Positions 1 to 6,736 of a stretch of 27,310 nucleotides of DNA are shown one piece after another. The position numbers and the translations under genes were made by a program. The stretch's first letter is position 1. Every line of letters begins with the position of its first letter. The notes beneath the pieces were generated by a model. It worked only from the letters and a program-made list of their open reading frames with translations. It ran no database searches and was not told the origin of the DNA. Source of the DNA: CAYJFK01 sp964369475 (GTDB lineage: Bacteria; Bacillota; Clostridia; Oscillospirales; Feifaniaceae); assembly GCA_964369475.1 (NCBI GenBank), contig CAYJFK010000029.1:1-27310 (forward strand), given 5' to 3'.

Positions 1-398
1 GAATGGTGGAGACACACGCTGTCAGGGGCGGGTTCGGATTACATCTATCACCCTACGCAGGCGGAATGGCAGGAAGATCGTTTGGCGCTATCGGTCAAGC
101 GCTCATGGGGCTTATATCGGGTATTTTAATCTTTTTACCGGGGAACTTGCTCATTTACTTTGTCTATCCGGTATGGGACGATCTAAGAAAAATGACAGGC
201 ATTAAAATTGCTCTAAAGGGAATAAATGCCGTAGCAAGCGGAATGATATTTGTCGCTTCTCTAATCTTGCTCCAGCAAGTCGGCCTTGCAATTGAAAATA
301 TACTAATAATAGCCGCAAGCAGTATTATTTTACTACGAGGAAAAATTCCGGCCCCTCTACTGGTTCTTGCAGTTTTAGCACTTGGCTTTATAATTTAA
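1..398 (+). CDS. Chromate transporter-like membrane protein, C-terminal part (partial)
   Basis: This is the 3' end of a gene that runs in from the left edge, so the true start is not visible; the first in-frame ATG is at base 3. About 130 residues are readable. The stretch with AGGMAGRSFGAIG, then IFLPGNLLIYFVYPVWDDLR and later ALKGINAVASGMI, resembles the second half of ChrA/CHR-family transporters: a Gly-rich segment, a hydrophobic helix ending in a Pro-Trp/aromatic motif, then the GINAV motif. Two or three more hydrophobic helices follow to the C-terminus. The first 15 or so residues look less family-like, which may reflect the sequence edge. CHR proteins move chromate or related oxyanions across the membrane, but many clostridial members have no tested substrate. 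A bidirectional hairpin follows 54 bases downstream. Confidence 0.7.
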   Translation, partial: MVETHAVRGGFGLHLSPYAGGMAGRSFGAIGQALMGLISGILIFLPGNLLIYFVYPVWDDLRKMTGIKIALKGINAVASGMIFVASLILLQQVGLAIENILIIAASSIILLRGKIPAPLLVLAVLALGFII

Positions 399-451
399 TG
401 CCACAATAATTCGAGGGAGAATTAGCCCTAACAACAGCTCCCCTTCCTGCT

Positions 452-490
452 AACACAAGGGAATTACCATAGAGGTAATTCCCTTGTGTT
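452..490. terminator. Perfect 17-bp hairpin between convergent genes
   Basis: Arms 452-468 (AACACAAGGGAATTACC) and 474-490 are perfectly complementary with a 5-base loop. The hairpin sits between the chromate-transporter-like gene and the convergent minus-strand gene, so it probably ends transcription from both sides. The U tract is short in either direction. Confidence 0.65.
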
Positions 491-512
491 TACGCTATTT
501 ATAAAGATTATT

Positions 513-573
513 TTAAAAACACGTGCTTGTTAGTTTGTAGTACCACCGAGCGGCGGAGCGCATGTTGTGGCGG
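513..573 (-). pseudogene. Remnant duplicate of the 3' end of the secreted-protein gene
   Basis: Read on the minus strand, these bases encode HNMRSAARWYYKLTSTCF and a TAA stop at 513-515. This closely matches the C-terminal YNMRNTARWYYKVTGNIM of the secreted protein whose gene ends at 1021. Bases 529-553 and 1037-1061 are identical at 24 of 25 positions. The remnant begins right after the TGA of the small membrane-protein gene, in another frame. It may be what is left of a second copy of the secreted-protein gene, or a lost C-terminal extension of the upstream gene after a frameshift. Confidence 0.6.
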
Positions 574-975
574 TCACTCGATTGTATAGTTTTTTTCTAC
601 CTTTTCGCCTATGTAGCCCGACAGAATGGTCAAGAGGATAAAGGAAATGGCGAGGATGTAGTCGTAGTATTCTCTGTAGGGTGTTGTGGTGTACAGGCGG
701 TGAAGTAAAACTAAGTCAAAGGAGAAGAAAATCAGTTGTAAAACACAGGAGACGGCACTCCCCACTGTGAGTCCGAAAGCTATGGTCTTAACCTCCTCGA
801 CCTCAAGCCCTTGCGCCTTTTGCTCTTTGAGTTTCTTTTTCTTTGTAGCAATGGTAAAAATGGATATGAAATATGTAAACCCAACAGCAAGCGAGACCAC
901 AAGAAGAAAGGACATAACGTCAAAGTTTTGGAAGTAACCCACCCAGTCAAGCTCTGTAAATATAAGTTCAGCCAA
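574..975 (-). CDS. Small membrane protein of unknown function
   Basis: I do not recognise this 133-residue protein. It has three hydrophobic segments at about residues 20-42, 68-92 and 104-124. A strongly basic loop (TKKKKLKEQK) follows the first segment, which would place that loop in the cytoplasm by the positive-inside rule. The start is a TTG at 973-975; it is chosen because AGGAGG lies 9 bases upstream, and no ATG offers a comparable site. The gene lies 45 bases downstream of the secreted-protein gene on the same strand and is probably co-transcribed with it. Just past its stop, in another frame, is a copy of the last 18 codons of that neighbour, so the 3' end of this gene may have been rearranged or frameshifted. 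Confidence 0.65.
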   Translation of the reverse strand: MAELIFTELDWVGYFQNFDVMSFLLVVSLAVGFTYFISIFTIATKKKKLKEQKAQGLEVEEVKTIAFGLTVGSAVSCVLQLIFFSFDLVLLHRLYTTTPYREYYDYILAISFILLTILSGYIGEKVEKNYTIE

Positions 976-1020
976 AGGTCACCACCTCCTAATGATACTT
1001 AAAATATTGTTTGTAAAGGG

Positions 1021-2172
1021 CTACATGATATTGCCGGTTACTTTGTAGTACCACCGAGCGGTATTTCGCATATTGTAGCTTTGGCGCACGGCGAGCCATG
1101 CAACGTAGTTGAAGTAGCTTACGAATGCTTCTAATGTGATAGTTAAAGTTGTTTGAACAAGAAAACCTATTGCCGCACTTGATATGACGGCAGGTCCAGA
1201 CAAAACAAAGGCTAAGTAAGTTACAAACGCAGCCTCAGCAGCCTCTTTAAGAAATTGATCTGCACCATAGATGTTGTGAGGCACCATAAAATTATTATAT
1301 GTAGTATAAACGCTGTCTCCACGTTCGGCTCCATCTAAAATGATATTAGAAGATGAACTGACGAGCGTCGCATAATTTTGCGCATAAGGTCGTATTGTCT
1401 CTAATATAAGTGTAGCACCAACTTTATTAAGAGACTCATTGCATAACTTGGCGATATTTATGCTGCTAATAATATTGTCAATTTGACCGCTTAACCCAGC
1501 TAAACTAACTCCAATTTTGCCTATGCTTTCAAGTCCATCAATAGCATAGTCGGTGTTAATGTAGGACTCGTATACAAGCCTATCGTGAGGCGTTAGCCAG
1601 TATAGATAAGCACTGTTTACCCTTGAATAACCGTCTGTAAGTTTAGCGATATTGCCGTTTGCCCAGTAATAATCAGGTCTGTCAACATATGCAGCAAGGA
1701 ACATATACTGTATCTCTTTTTCCAAGTCTATACTCGGTGTTCGCTGTTTGCTTATCTTTGCGGCGTCGATGCTAAACATAATTGCAGATGATTTTGCCAC
1801 TGCGTCGGCATCGGGTTGCAAGGTTGATACTGTGCTTGCGCCTGTGTTTGTGGGGGAGCTTGCCATTGCCGCTTGGGGTTGGTTTTCGCTTACATAGTCT
1901 TCAAGAAACTGCTCGGCTTCGGCAATCCATGCGGCACTTGGAGTGAAGTTAAGCTCGGCAAAATCTTTTGGCCTAAAGGGGATTGTTATCCCAAGGTCAT
2001 CTTCAAGCTCGTTAATTGTGTTATCAAGCGTTATGGCGTATGCGATGAGGTCGCCAACCGCTTCTTCTACCGTGGCATAGGTTTCGACCTGTGCGGCCTG
2101 TGCGTAGAATGCTCCGTTAAAGGTAAAGAGTATTGTTACAACAAGTACTAAGGATATAATCTTTTTAAACAT
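1021..2172 (-). CDS. Secreted protein of unknown function
   Basis: This 383-residue protein has a clear Sec signal peptide: MFKK, a hydrophobic core to about residue 20, then a likely signal-peptidase I site near AQA-AQV (residues 24-28). It is therefore expected outside the membrane. The mature part begins with a helical region, then a low-complexity Ser/Thr/Pro/Ala linker at about residues 100-125. Near the C-terminus is a long hydrophobic stretch (roughly 310-362) that could insert in a membrane. The chain ends in an Arg/Trp/Tyr-rich tail, RNTARWYYKVTG. I cannot place it in a family. GGGAG lies about 8 bases before the ATG. The small membrane protein follows 45 bases downstream. The tail motif is repeated beyond that gene. 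Confidence 0.7.
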   Translation of the reverse strand: MFKKIISLVLVVTILFTFNGAFYAQAAQVETYATVEEAVGDLIAYAITLDNTINELEDDLGITIPFRPKDFAELNFTPSAAWIAEAEQFLEDYVSENQPQAAMASSPTNTGASTVSTLQPDADAVAKSSAIMFSIDAAKISKQRTPSIDLEKEIQYMFLAAYVDRPDYYWANGNIAKLTDGYSRVNSAYLYWLTPHDRLVYESYINTDYAIDGLESIGKIGVSLAGLSGQIDNIISSINIAKLCNESLNKVGATLILETIRPYAQNYATLVSSSSNIILDGAERGDSVYTTYNNFMVPHNIYGADQFLKEAAEAAFVTYLAFVLSGPAVISSAAIGFLVQTTLTITLEAFVSYFNYVAWLAVRQSYNMRNTARWYYKVTGNIM

Positions 2173-2393
2173 GTTGTCTCTCCCTTCATAAAGGCTTCTC
2201 TCGGCGACTTCTTACATTTTAAGGGAAAAACACATCATGATGCTACATTTATTCCACCACATATTGCATAATCAACAAGTTGTCTAAATAAAAATCAAAT
2301 ATGAACAAACTATAAACACATCACATGCACCAAACGGCGGCCTTGTTAAAAGTCCTACTATTGTATATTTTCAACAAAAATTGTCGCCCTATG

Positions 2394-2421
2394 TTGACAA
2401 TGGTCTTTTCGGTGGTATACT
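2394..2421 (+). promoter_or_regulatory. Sigma-A-type promoter of the aromatic operon
   Basis: A perfect -35 TTGACA (2394-2399) and a near-perfect -10 TATACT (2416-2421) are separated by 16 bases. Transcription should start near 2428, about 26 bases before the leader-peptide ATG. Bases 2173-2393, between this promoter and the divergent secreted-protein gene, hold AT-rich sequence in which I see no gene or convincing second promoter. Confidence 0.85.
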
Positions 2422-2453
2422 AAGTACATCAAAACAAATAGGGAGATTATGTA

Positions 2454-2537
2454 ATGCCAAATGTAGCTAACACATTTACATTTACTTACTTTTATGCTTA
2501 CTTTTTTAGTAAGCCTAATTTTGTATGCTGTAAATGA
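2454..2537 (+). CDS. Phe/Tyr-rich attenuator leader peptide of the aromatic operon
   Basis: A 27-codon ORF lies just downstream of the promoter, with GGGAG (2441-2445) 8 bases before its ATG and a TGA stop at 2535-2537. Residues 8-18 read FTFTYFYAYFF, so 8 of 11 consecutive residues are Phe or Tyr; overall there are 6 Phe and 3 Tyr in 27. This composition, together with the downstream terminator and the Phe/Tyr/chorismate operon, is the hallmark of a leader peptide as in the trp, his and pheA attenuators. Ribosome stalling at the Phe/Tyr codons when charged tRNA is scarce should favour read-through. The peptide itself probably has no function beyond being translated. It is too short for most gene callers. 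An overlapping ATG-TAA at 2449-2454 was noted but not preferred. Confidence 0.88.
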   Translation: MPNVANTFTFTYFYAYFFSKPNFVCCK

Positions 2538-2592
2538 TGTTAGCCCGATTGCAATACATGGGTTTTAACCGCAGTGTACAAACACTGCGGTT
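2466..2592 (+). promoter_or_regulatory. Ribosome-mediated transcription attenuator, alternative RNA structures
   Basis: Three mutually exclusive pairings can be drawn. (1) A long 1:2 stem pairs 2466-2480 (GCTAACA-C-ATTTACA) with 2529-2544 (TGTAAAT-GA-TGTTAGC), 14 base pairs with a small internal loop, capped by the perfect hairpin 2496-2502/2508-2514. (2) A candidate antiterminator pairs 2539-2546 (GTTAGCCC) with 2560-2569, using GGGTT and AAC with a 2-base bulge, eight pairs including one G-U. (3) The terminator is 2567-2592. The antiterminator uses bases needed by both the 1:2 stem and the left arm of the terminator. Stalling on codons 8-18 would mask 2466-2480, free 2539-2546 and permit read-through. 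Translation to the stop codon would cover region 2 and allow termination. Pairings were found by eye; stabilities were not computed. Confidence 0.75.
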
Positions 2593-2597
2593 TTTTT
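2567..2597 (+). terminator. Intrinsic terminator of the aromatic-operon attenuator
   Basis: Arms 2567-2577 (AACCGCAGTGT) and 2582-2592 form a perfect 11-bp stem with a 4-base loop. A run of seven T (2591-2597) begins in the last pairs of the stem, and a second run of T follows one G later. It lies between the leader peptide and aroF, where only conditional termination makes sense. Bases 2598-2686 beyond it hold only the aroF ribosome site (GGGAG, about 10 bases before the ATG). Confidence 0.9.
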
Positions 2598-2686
2598 GTT
2601 TTTAAAACAAAAAAATGCCTACAACCTCCAAGCGGCTTAGACTTTGTGATTTATAAAATAATTAATAATAAAAGGGAGATACAAAG

Positions 2687-3700
2687 ATGATTGTAATACT
2701 AAAAGAGGGCGCAGACCCAAAGAGAGTGGCATCGCTTAGACAGTGGATAGAAGGGCAGGGCATAGCCGTTCACGATTCGCTTGGAATAAACAACACAATA
2801 CTCGGACTTGTAGGCGACACGTCGGTGCTCGATATTGACATGCTAAAGGCAATAAGCATAGTACGTGATGTTCAGCGTGTAATGGTGCCCTACAAATGCG
2901 CAAGCCGCAAGATGCACATGGCAGACAGCATTGTCGATGTTGGTGGAGTTAAAATCGGCGGTGGCACATTTAATATATTTGCAGGGCCTTGTTCGATCGA
3001 GGGCGAGGAGCAGATCACAGAGATTGCAAAGGCTGTCAAGCAGTCGGGCGCAACACTGCTAAGAGGTGGCGCATTTAAGCCACGCACCTCGCCCTATGCC
3101 TTCCAAGGTCTGCGTGAAAAGGGGCTTGATATGCTGCTCGAAGCGGGAGCAAAAACCGGACTGCCGGTTGTAACCGAGATTATGGACATATCAGAGCTAC
3201 CCTTTTTCGACAATGTAGACATGATACAGGTAGGCGCACGAAATATGCAGAACTTTGAACTGCTAAAAATCCTTGGAAAGACCGACAAGCCGATCCTGCT
3301 AAAGAGGGGATTTTCGGCAACATTAACAGAGCTTTTAATGAGCGCTGAATACATTCTTGCAGGTGGCAACAACAATGTCGTGCTCTGCGAGAGGGGCATT
3401 AGAACATTCACAACCGAGACGAGAAACACCCTCGACCTGTCGGCGATCCCCCTTCTACGAGAGATGACACATCTGCCGGTAATAGTAGACCCGAGCCACG
3501 GCACAGGGGTACGATCCCTCGTAAAGCCTATGGCGCTTGCAACGGCAGTAATAGGAGCAGACGGGCTAATGATAGAGGTGCACAACAACCCCGAAAAAGC
3601 ATGGTGTGACGGCGCACAGTCGATAACACCCGACACATTCGAGGATATAATGGGCGCTGTAAGTGCCGTTTTACCCCACCGATTTAGAAGTGAGGTGTAG
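2687..3700 (+). CDS. aroF: 3-deoxy-7-phosphoheptulonate (DAHP) synthase, type I-beta with regulatory N-domain
   Basis: This enzyme condenses phosphoenolpyruvate and erythrose 4-phosphate to DAHP, the first step of the shikimate pathway. Of its 337 residues, about 1-70 match the ferredoxin-like regulatory domain found in Thermotoga-type enzymes, where it confers feedback inhibition by an aromatic amino acid. The barrel follows, with GPCSIEG (Cys102, metal site), RGGAFKPRTSPYAFQG, IQVGARNMQNFELL, CERGIRTF, DPSHGTG and IEVHNNPEKAWCDGAQS, all signature stretches of the KDPG-aldolase-like DAHP synthases. It is the first structural gene after the attenuator, so its product is set both by Phe/Tyr-tRNA charging and probably by allostery. 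tyrA follows 2 bases later. Confidence 0.95.
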   Translation: MIVILKEGADPKRVASLRQWIEGQGIAVHDSLGINNTILGLVGDTSVLDIDMLKAISIVRDVQRVMVPYKCASRKMHMADSIVDVGGVKIGGGTFNIFAGPCSIEGEEQITEIAKAVKQSGATLLRGGAFKPRTSPYAFQGLREKGLDMLLEAGAKTGLPVVTEIMDISELPFFDNVDMIQVGARNMQNFELLKILGKTDKPILLKRGFSATLTELLMSAEYILAGGNNNVVLCERGIRTFTTETRNTLDLSAIPLLREMTHLPVIVDPSHGTGVRSLVKPMALATAVIGADGLMIEVHNNPEKAWCDGAQSITPDTFEDIMGAVSAVLPHRFRSEV

Positions 3701-3702
3701 CT

Positions 3703-4533
3703 ATGATTATAGGTGTAGTCGGTCTCGGCCTTATAGGCGGATCTATGGCAAAGGCTGTTAGCAGTCGTACAGGTTTTAAAGTTATGGGGGTAGATTTAGA
3801 CAAGGGCGTTATGGAAGCAGCTACTGCCGACGGTACGATTATAGCAGAGCTTACAAGCGCTGTCGTGCCGCTCTGCGACATGATAATAATTGCACTTACC
3901 CCACTTGCCACAATAAAATGGATTTCTGACAATGGCGAGCAGATTGCAAAGGACACGATCGTTGTAGACTGCTGTGGCACAAAGAGAAATGTTTGCAAAA
4001 CTTGCAAAGAGGTAGCGCAAAAGTACGGGTTTAGCTTTGTGGGAGGTCACCCGATGGCAGGCACAGAGCGCACCGGTTACGAGGCATCGAGGGCAAATTT
4101 GTTCGACAGAGCCTCCATGATACTTGTAGAGGCAGAGGGGCATTTTGACATGTTAGAGGAATTTTTCCTAAGTGTAGGTTTTGGCAAGGTCGTGACCTCC
4201 TCGGCAGAGGGACACGATGCAGTAATTGCCTACACATCGCAACTTGCACATGTCGTGTCGAGCGCTTACATGGCAAGCCCTGCGGCAGAGCTTCACGAGG
4301 GCTTTTCGGCGGGAAGCTTTAAAGACCTAACCCGAGTGGCCTACCTAAACGAGCCGCTATGGGCAGAACTTTTTATGCAAAACAGAGATTTTTTGTCGCT
4401 TGAAATAGACAGAATTGTAGAGCGCCTCTCCCACTTTAAAAGAGCACTTAAAGCGCCCGACAACGACATGTTAACAAGCCTTTTAACAGAGGGCAAAATG
4501 CGTAAAATTGCCTACGGCGGAGGGGTAGAATGA
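3703..4533 (+). CDS. tyrA: Prephenate dehydrogenase
   Basis: This protein oxidatively decarboxylates prephenate to 4-hydroxyphenylpyruvate, the tyrosine branch. It has 276 residues, which is the core length without a fused chorismate mutase or a C-terminal ACT domain. The N-terminal Rossmann motif GLGLIGGSMA (residues 7-16) is followed by Asp31 at the end of the second strand, which favours NAD+ over NADP+. GGHPMAGTERTGYEASRANLF (around His116) is the conserved active-site segment of the family. The ribosome site (GAGGTG) is formed by the last codons of aroF. The last four bases (ATGA) overlap the start of aroB, so translation is probably coupled. Confidence 0.94.
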   Translation: MIIGVVGLGLIGGSMAKAVSSRTGFKVMGVDLDKGVMEAATADGTIIAELTSAVVPLCDMIIIALTPLATIKWISDNGEQIAKDTIVVDCCGTKRNVCKTCKEVAQKYGFSFVGGHPMAGTERTGYEASRANLFDRASMILVEAEGHFDMLEEFFLSVGFGKVVTSSAEGHDAVIAYTSQLAHVVSSAYMASPAAELHEGFSAGSFKDLTRVAYLNEPLWAELFMQNRDFLSLEIDRIVERLSHFKRALKAPDNDMLTSLLTEGKMRKIAYGGGVE

Positions 4534-5543
4534 AGAAAATCAATGTAGATGTAGAAGGTGGCTATACCGTCTATGTGGGCGAGGGGCTCTTGAGCTCGGC
4601 AGAGCTTATATGCTCGGTAAAGCCGCCTTGCAAGGTAATGCTCTTGTCGGACAGCAATGTATATCCCATATATGGAGAGCGAGTTTTATCCACGCTGAAA
4701 AATAGCGGCTACCAAGTTTGCACCCACATAATTGCGGCTGGTGAAGGGTCTAAAAATATGCAGACCGTGATAGACCTTCTTGAAGAAATGGGAAATAGCC
4801 GCCTTACAAGGGGAGATATTCTCGTTGCGCTTGGCGGCGGTGTCGTTGGTGATATTGGCGGCTTTGCGGCTTCGCTCTATCAAAGGGGCATCGACTATAT
4901 CGGAATGCCTACAACGCTTCTTGCCGCCGTAGATTCGTCGGTAGGAGGCAAAACAGGGGTAGATCTTGAGTGCGGCAAGAACATGGCAGGCACATTTTGG
5001 CAACCGAGCGCCGTTATATGCGACACCGATACATTTAAAACGCTCTCAAGCGATATATACCGTAGCGGCATGGCAGAGGTTATTAAATACGGCTTTGTAT
5101 TTGGCGCCACTCCTTGGGAAATGGACATTCCCGACATGGTAGAGCACTGCATAAAGGCAAAGGCGTCTGTCGTAGAGCGTGACACCCACGACAGGGGAGA
5201 GCGAATGTTGCTCAACTTCGGGCACACAATAGGGCACGGTATAGAAAAGGCCTCGGGCTACAAAGTGCCGCACGGTTTAGCGGTAGCGATTGGCATGGTG
5301 GCAATATCAAGGGCGGCAGAGGGCAGAGGTCTATGCCCAAAGGGGAGCACGAACAAGCTTATATTTGTCTTGGAGAGTAAGGGGCTACCCACAACGACCG
5401 ATATAGACAAAACAGAGATAAAAAAGGCAGTTCGCTCCGACAAAAAGCGAGGGGGCGACGGGGTTACAATTGTAATATACGACAAACTGCATAAAATTAG
5501 CTTCGACGAGCTCGATATGTGGATTGACGAGGGGCTGATATAA
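4530..5543 (+). CDS. aroB: 3-dehydroquinate synthase
   Basis: This NAD+-dependent enzyme cyclises DAHP to 3-dehydroquinate, shikimate step 2. The 337-residue length is normal. Recognisable stretches are GGGVVGDIGGFAASLYQRG (NAD-binding Gly-rich loop), PTTLLAAVDSSVGGKTGVD with KNMAGTFWQP (substrate-binding), GMAEVIKYG (containing a zinc-ligand Glu) and LLNFGHTIGHGIEKASGY, whose His residues bind zinc, followed by PHGLAVAIGM. The start codon overlaps tyrA by four bases (ATGA), and the stop TAA shares its last A with the aroA ATG. Both junctions suggest translational coupling. Confidence 0.96.
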   Translation: MKKINVDVEGGYTVYVGEGLLSSAELICSVKPPCKVMLLSDSNVYPIYGERVLSTLKNSGYQVCTHIIAAGEGSKNMQTVIDLLEEMGNSRLTRGDILVALGGGVVGDIGGFAASLYQRGIDYIGMPTTLLAAVDSSVGGKTGVDLECGKNMAGTFWQPSAVICDTDTFKTLSSDIYRSGMAEVIKYGFVFGATPWEMDIPDMVEHCIKAKASVVERDTHDRGERMLLNFGHTIGHGIEKASGYKVPHGLAVAIGMVAISRAAEGRGLCPKGSTNKLIFVLESKGLPTTTDIDKTEIKKAVRSDKKRGGDGVTIVIYDKLHKISFDELDMWIDEGLI

Positions 5544-6736
5544 TGGATATAATTATAAAAAATGCCAACCTGTCGGGCGAGATAACGGCGGTATCCTCCA
5601 AAAGTCACCTCCATAGAATATTGCTCTGCGCACTTGCTGCCAAGGGGAGCACGACGATAAAATATAGAGGGCTGTCGGAGGATATAAAGGCGACGATCTC
5701 CTGCATAAAGGCATACGGTAAAGATGTAGAAGTTACAAAAGATACCATTATTATAGGAGAGCGCCAAGAACAAAGCAAAAACAAGGTACCGACATTCGAC
5801 TGCGGCGAATCGGGCACGACGGCACGACTGCTACTGCCATTTGCAACAGCCCTTACAGGGCATTTTAAAATGACAGGTAGCGGATCGCTTCCCTCTCGCC
5901 CGATGGGAGAGCTTATATCGGTAATGGAACGTCAAACGGTTTTATTTTCCTCCAATACCCTTCCCCTTGAAGTTAAAGGAATGCCGCTTGGTGGCACTGT
6001 CGAGATTGCAGGAAATATAAGCAGTCAATATATAAGTGGCCTTATGCTAACCCTTCCTCTTATAGAAGGGGCGCACGAAATAAAGCTAACAACGCCGCTT
6101 AGCTCGAGGGCGTACACCGACATGACGAGCGATGTGCAAAAGATATTCGGCGTGACAACAGAGGTAGGCAAAATAGATGGCGGTCAGAGTTACATCGCCC
6201 CAAAGGAAGTAGTTACAGCCGAGGGCGATCACTCAAACGGAGCAACATGGCTATGTTTTAACGGTATAACGGTAAAGGGGCTTAGCCAAAATAGTCTGCA
6301 AGGCGATAGGGTGGCGGCGAGCTACATAGACTTGATAAAGAGTGGCGGCGCAGAGATAGACATAGACGAAACTCCCGACCTTCTACCCGTTCTTGCGGCA
6401 TTTGCGGCAAGCATAAACAAGCCTTGCAAGTTTACAAATGCCGCACGGCTTAAAATTAAGGAGAGCGACAGGCTACAATCTACCGCCGCACTAATTTTGG
6501 CACTTGGCGGCAGAGTAGAGAGAACAAACGACAGCCTAACAGTTCTACCGTCAGACAGGCTAACAGGTGGCATGGTAGATGCAAGTGGCGATCACCGCAT
6601 TGTAATGGCGGCGGCAGTAGCGGCAAGCCGTTGCAAGGGCGAGGTGAAAATTATCGGCGCACAGGCGATAGACAAATCATACCCCGATTTTTGGGAAGAT
6701 TTTAAAACGCTCGGAGGTGAATATATTGTCATTTAA
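5543..6736 (+). CDS. aroA: 3-phosphoshikimate 1-carboxyvinyltransferase (EPSP synthase)
   Basis: This enzyme transfers the enolpyruvyl group of PEP to shikimate 3-phosphate, shikimate step 6. It has 397 residues in two inverse alpha/beta domains. The family stretches are SKSHLHRILLCALAAKG (PEP/S3P Lys near residue 20), DCGESGTTARLLLPFA, GSGSLPSRPMGEL, SSQYISGLMLTLPL, RLKIKESDRLQSTAA and DASGDHRIVMAAAVAA. The loop GESGTTARL differs from the GNAGTAMRPL of the glyphosate-sensitive E. coli class, so herbicide sensitivity should not be assumed. The N-terminal Ser-His-Leu-His variant replaces the more common Ser-Ile-Ser-His. The gene overlaps aroB by one base and aroC by eleven. Confidence 0.95.
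   Translation: MDIIIKNANLSGEITAVSSKSHLHRILLCALAAKGSTTIKYRGLSEDIKATISCIKAYGKDVEVTKDTIIIGERQEQSKNKVPTFDCGESGTTARLLLPFATALTGHFKMTGSGSLPSRPMGELISVMERQTVLFSSNTLPLEVKGMPLGGTVEIAGNISSQYISGLMLTLPLIEGAHEIKLTTPLSSRAYTDMTSDVQKIFGVTTEVGKIDGGQSYIAPKEVVTAEGDHSNGATWLCFNGITVKGLSQNSLQGDRVAASYIDLIKSGGAEIDIDETPDLLPVLAAFAASINKPCKFTNAARLKIKESDRLQSTAALILALGGRVERTNDSLTVLPSDRLTGGMVDASGDHRIVMAAAVAASRCKGEVKIIGAQAIDKSYPDFWEDFKTLGGEYIVI

Noticed and set aside
2449..2454. ATG-TAA start-stop element next to the leader-peptide ATG
   Set aside because: It is only one codon long, and the spacing to GGGAG (3 bases) is too short. The ATG five bases later has better spacing and opens the Phe/Tyr-rich frame.
2615..2656. 13-codon ORF between the attenuator terminator and aroF
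   Set aside because: It has no ribosome site and no notable codon composition; it lies in the spacer after the terminator.
2430..2686. T-box riboswitch upstream of aroF
   Set aside because: No T-box sequence (AGGGTGGNACCGCG-like) or specifier hairpin is visible; the translated leader explains the region better.
3094..3636. 180-codon minus-strand ORF
   Set aside because: It is antisense to aroF, with a Ser/Pro-rich shadow composition.
6717..6725. GTG at 6717 as the aroC start
   Set aside because: It overlaps the GGAGG ribosome site itself; TTG 6726 is correctly spaced and gives the normal family N-terminus.
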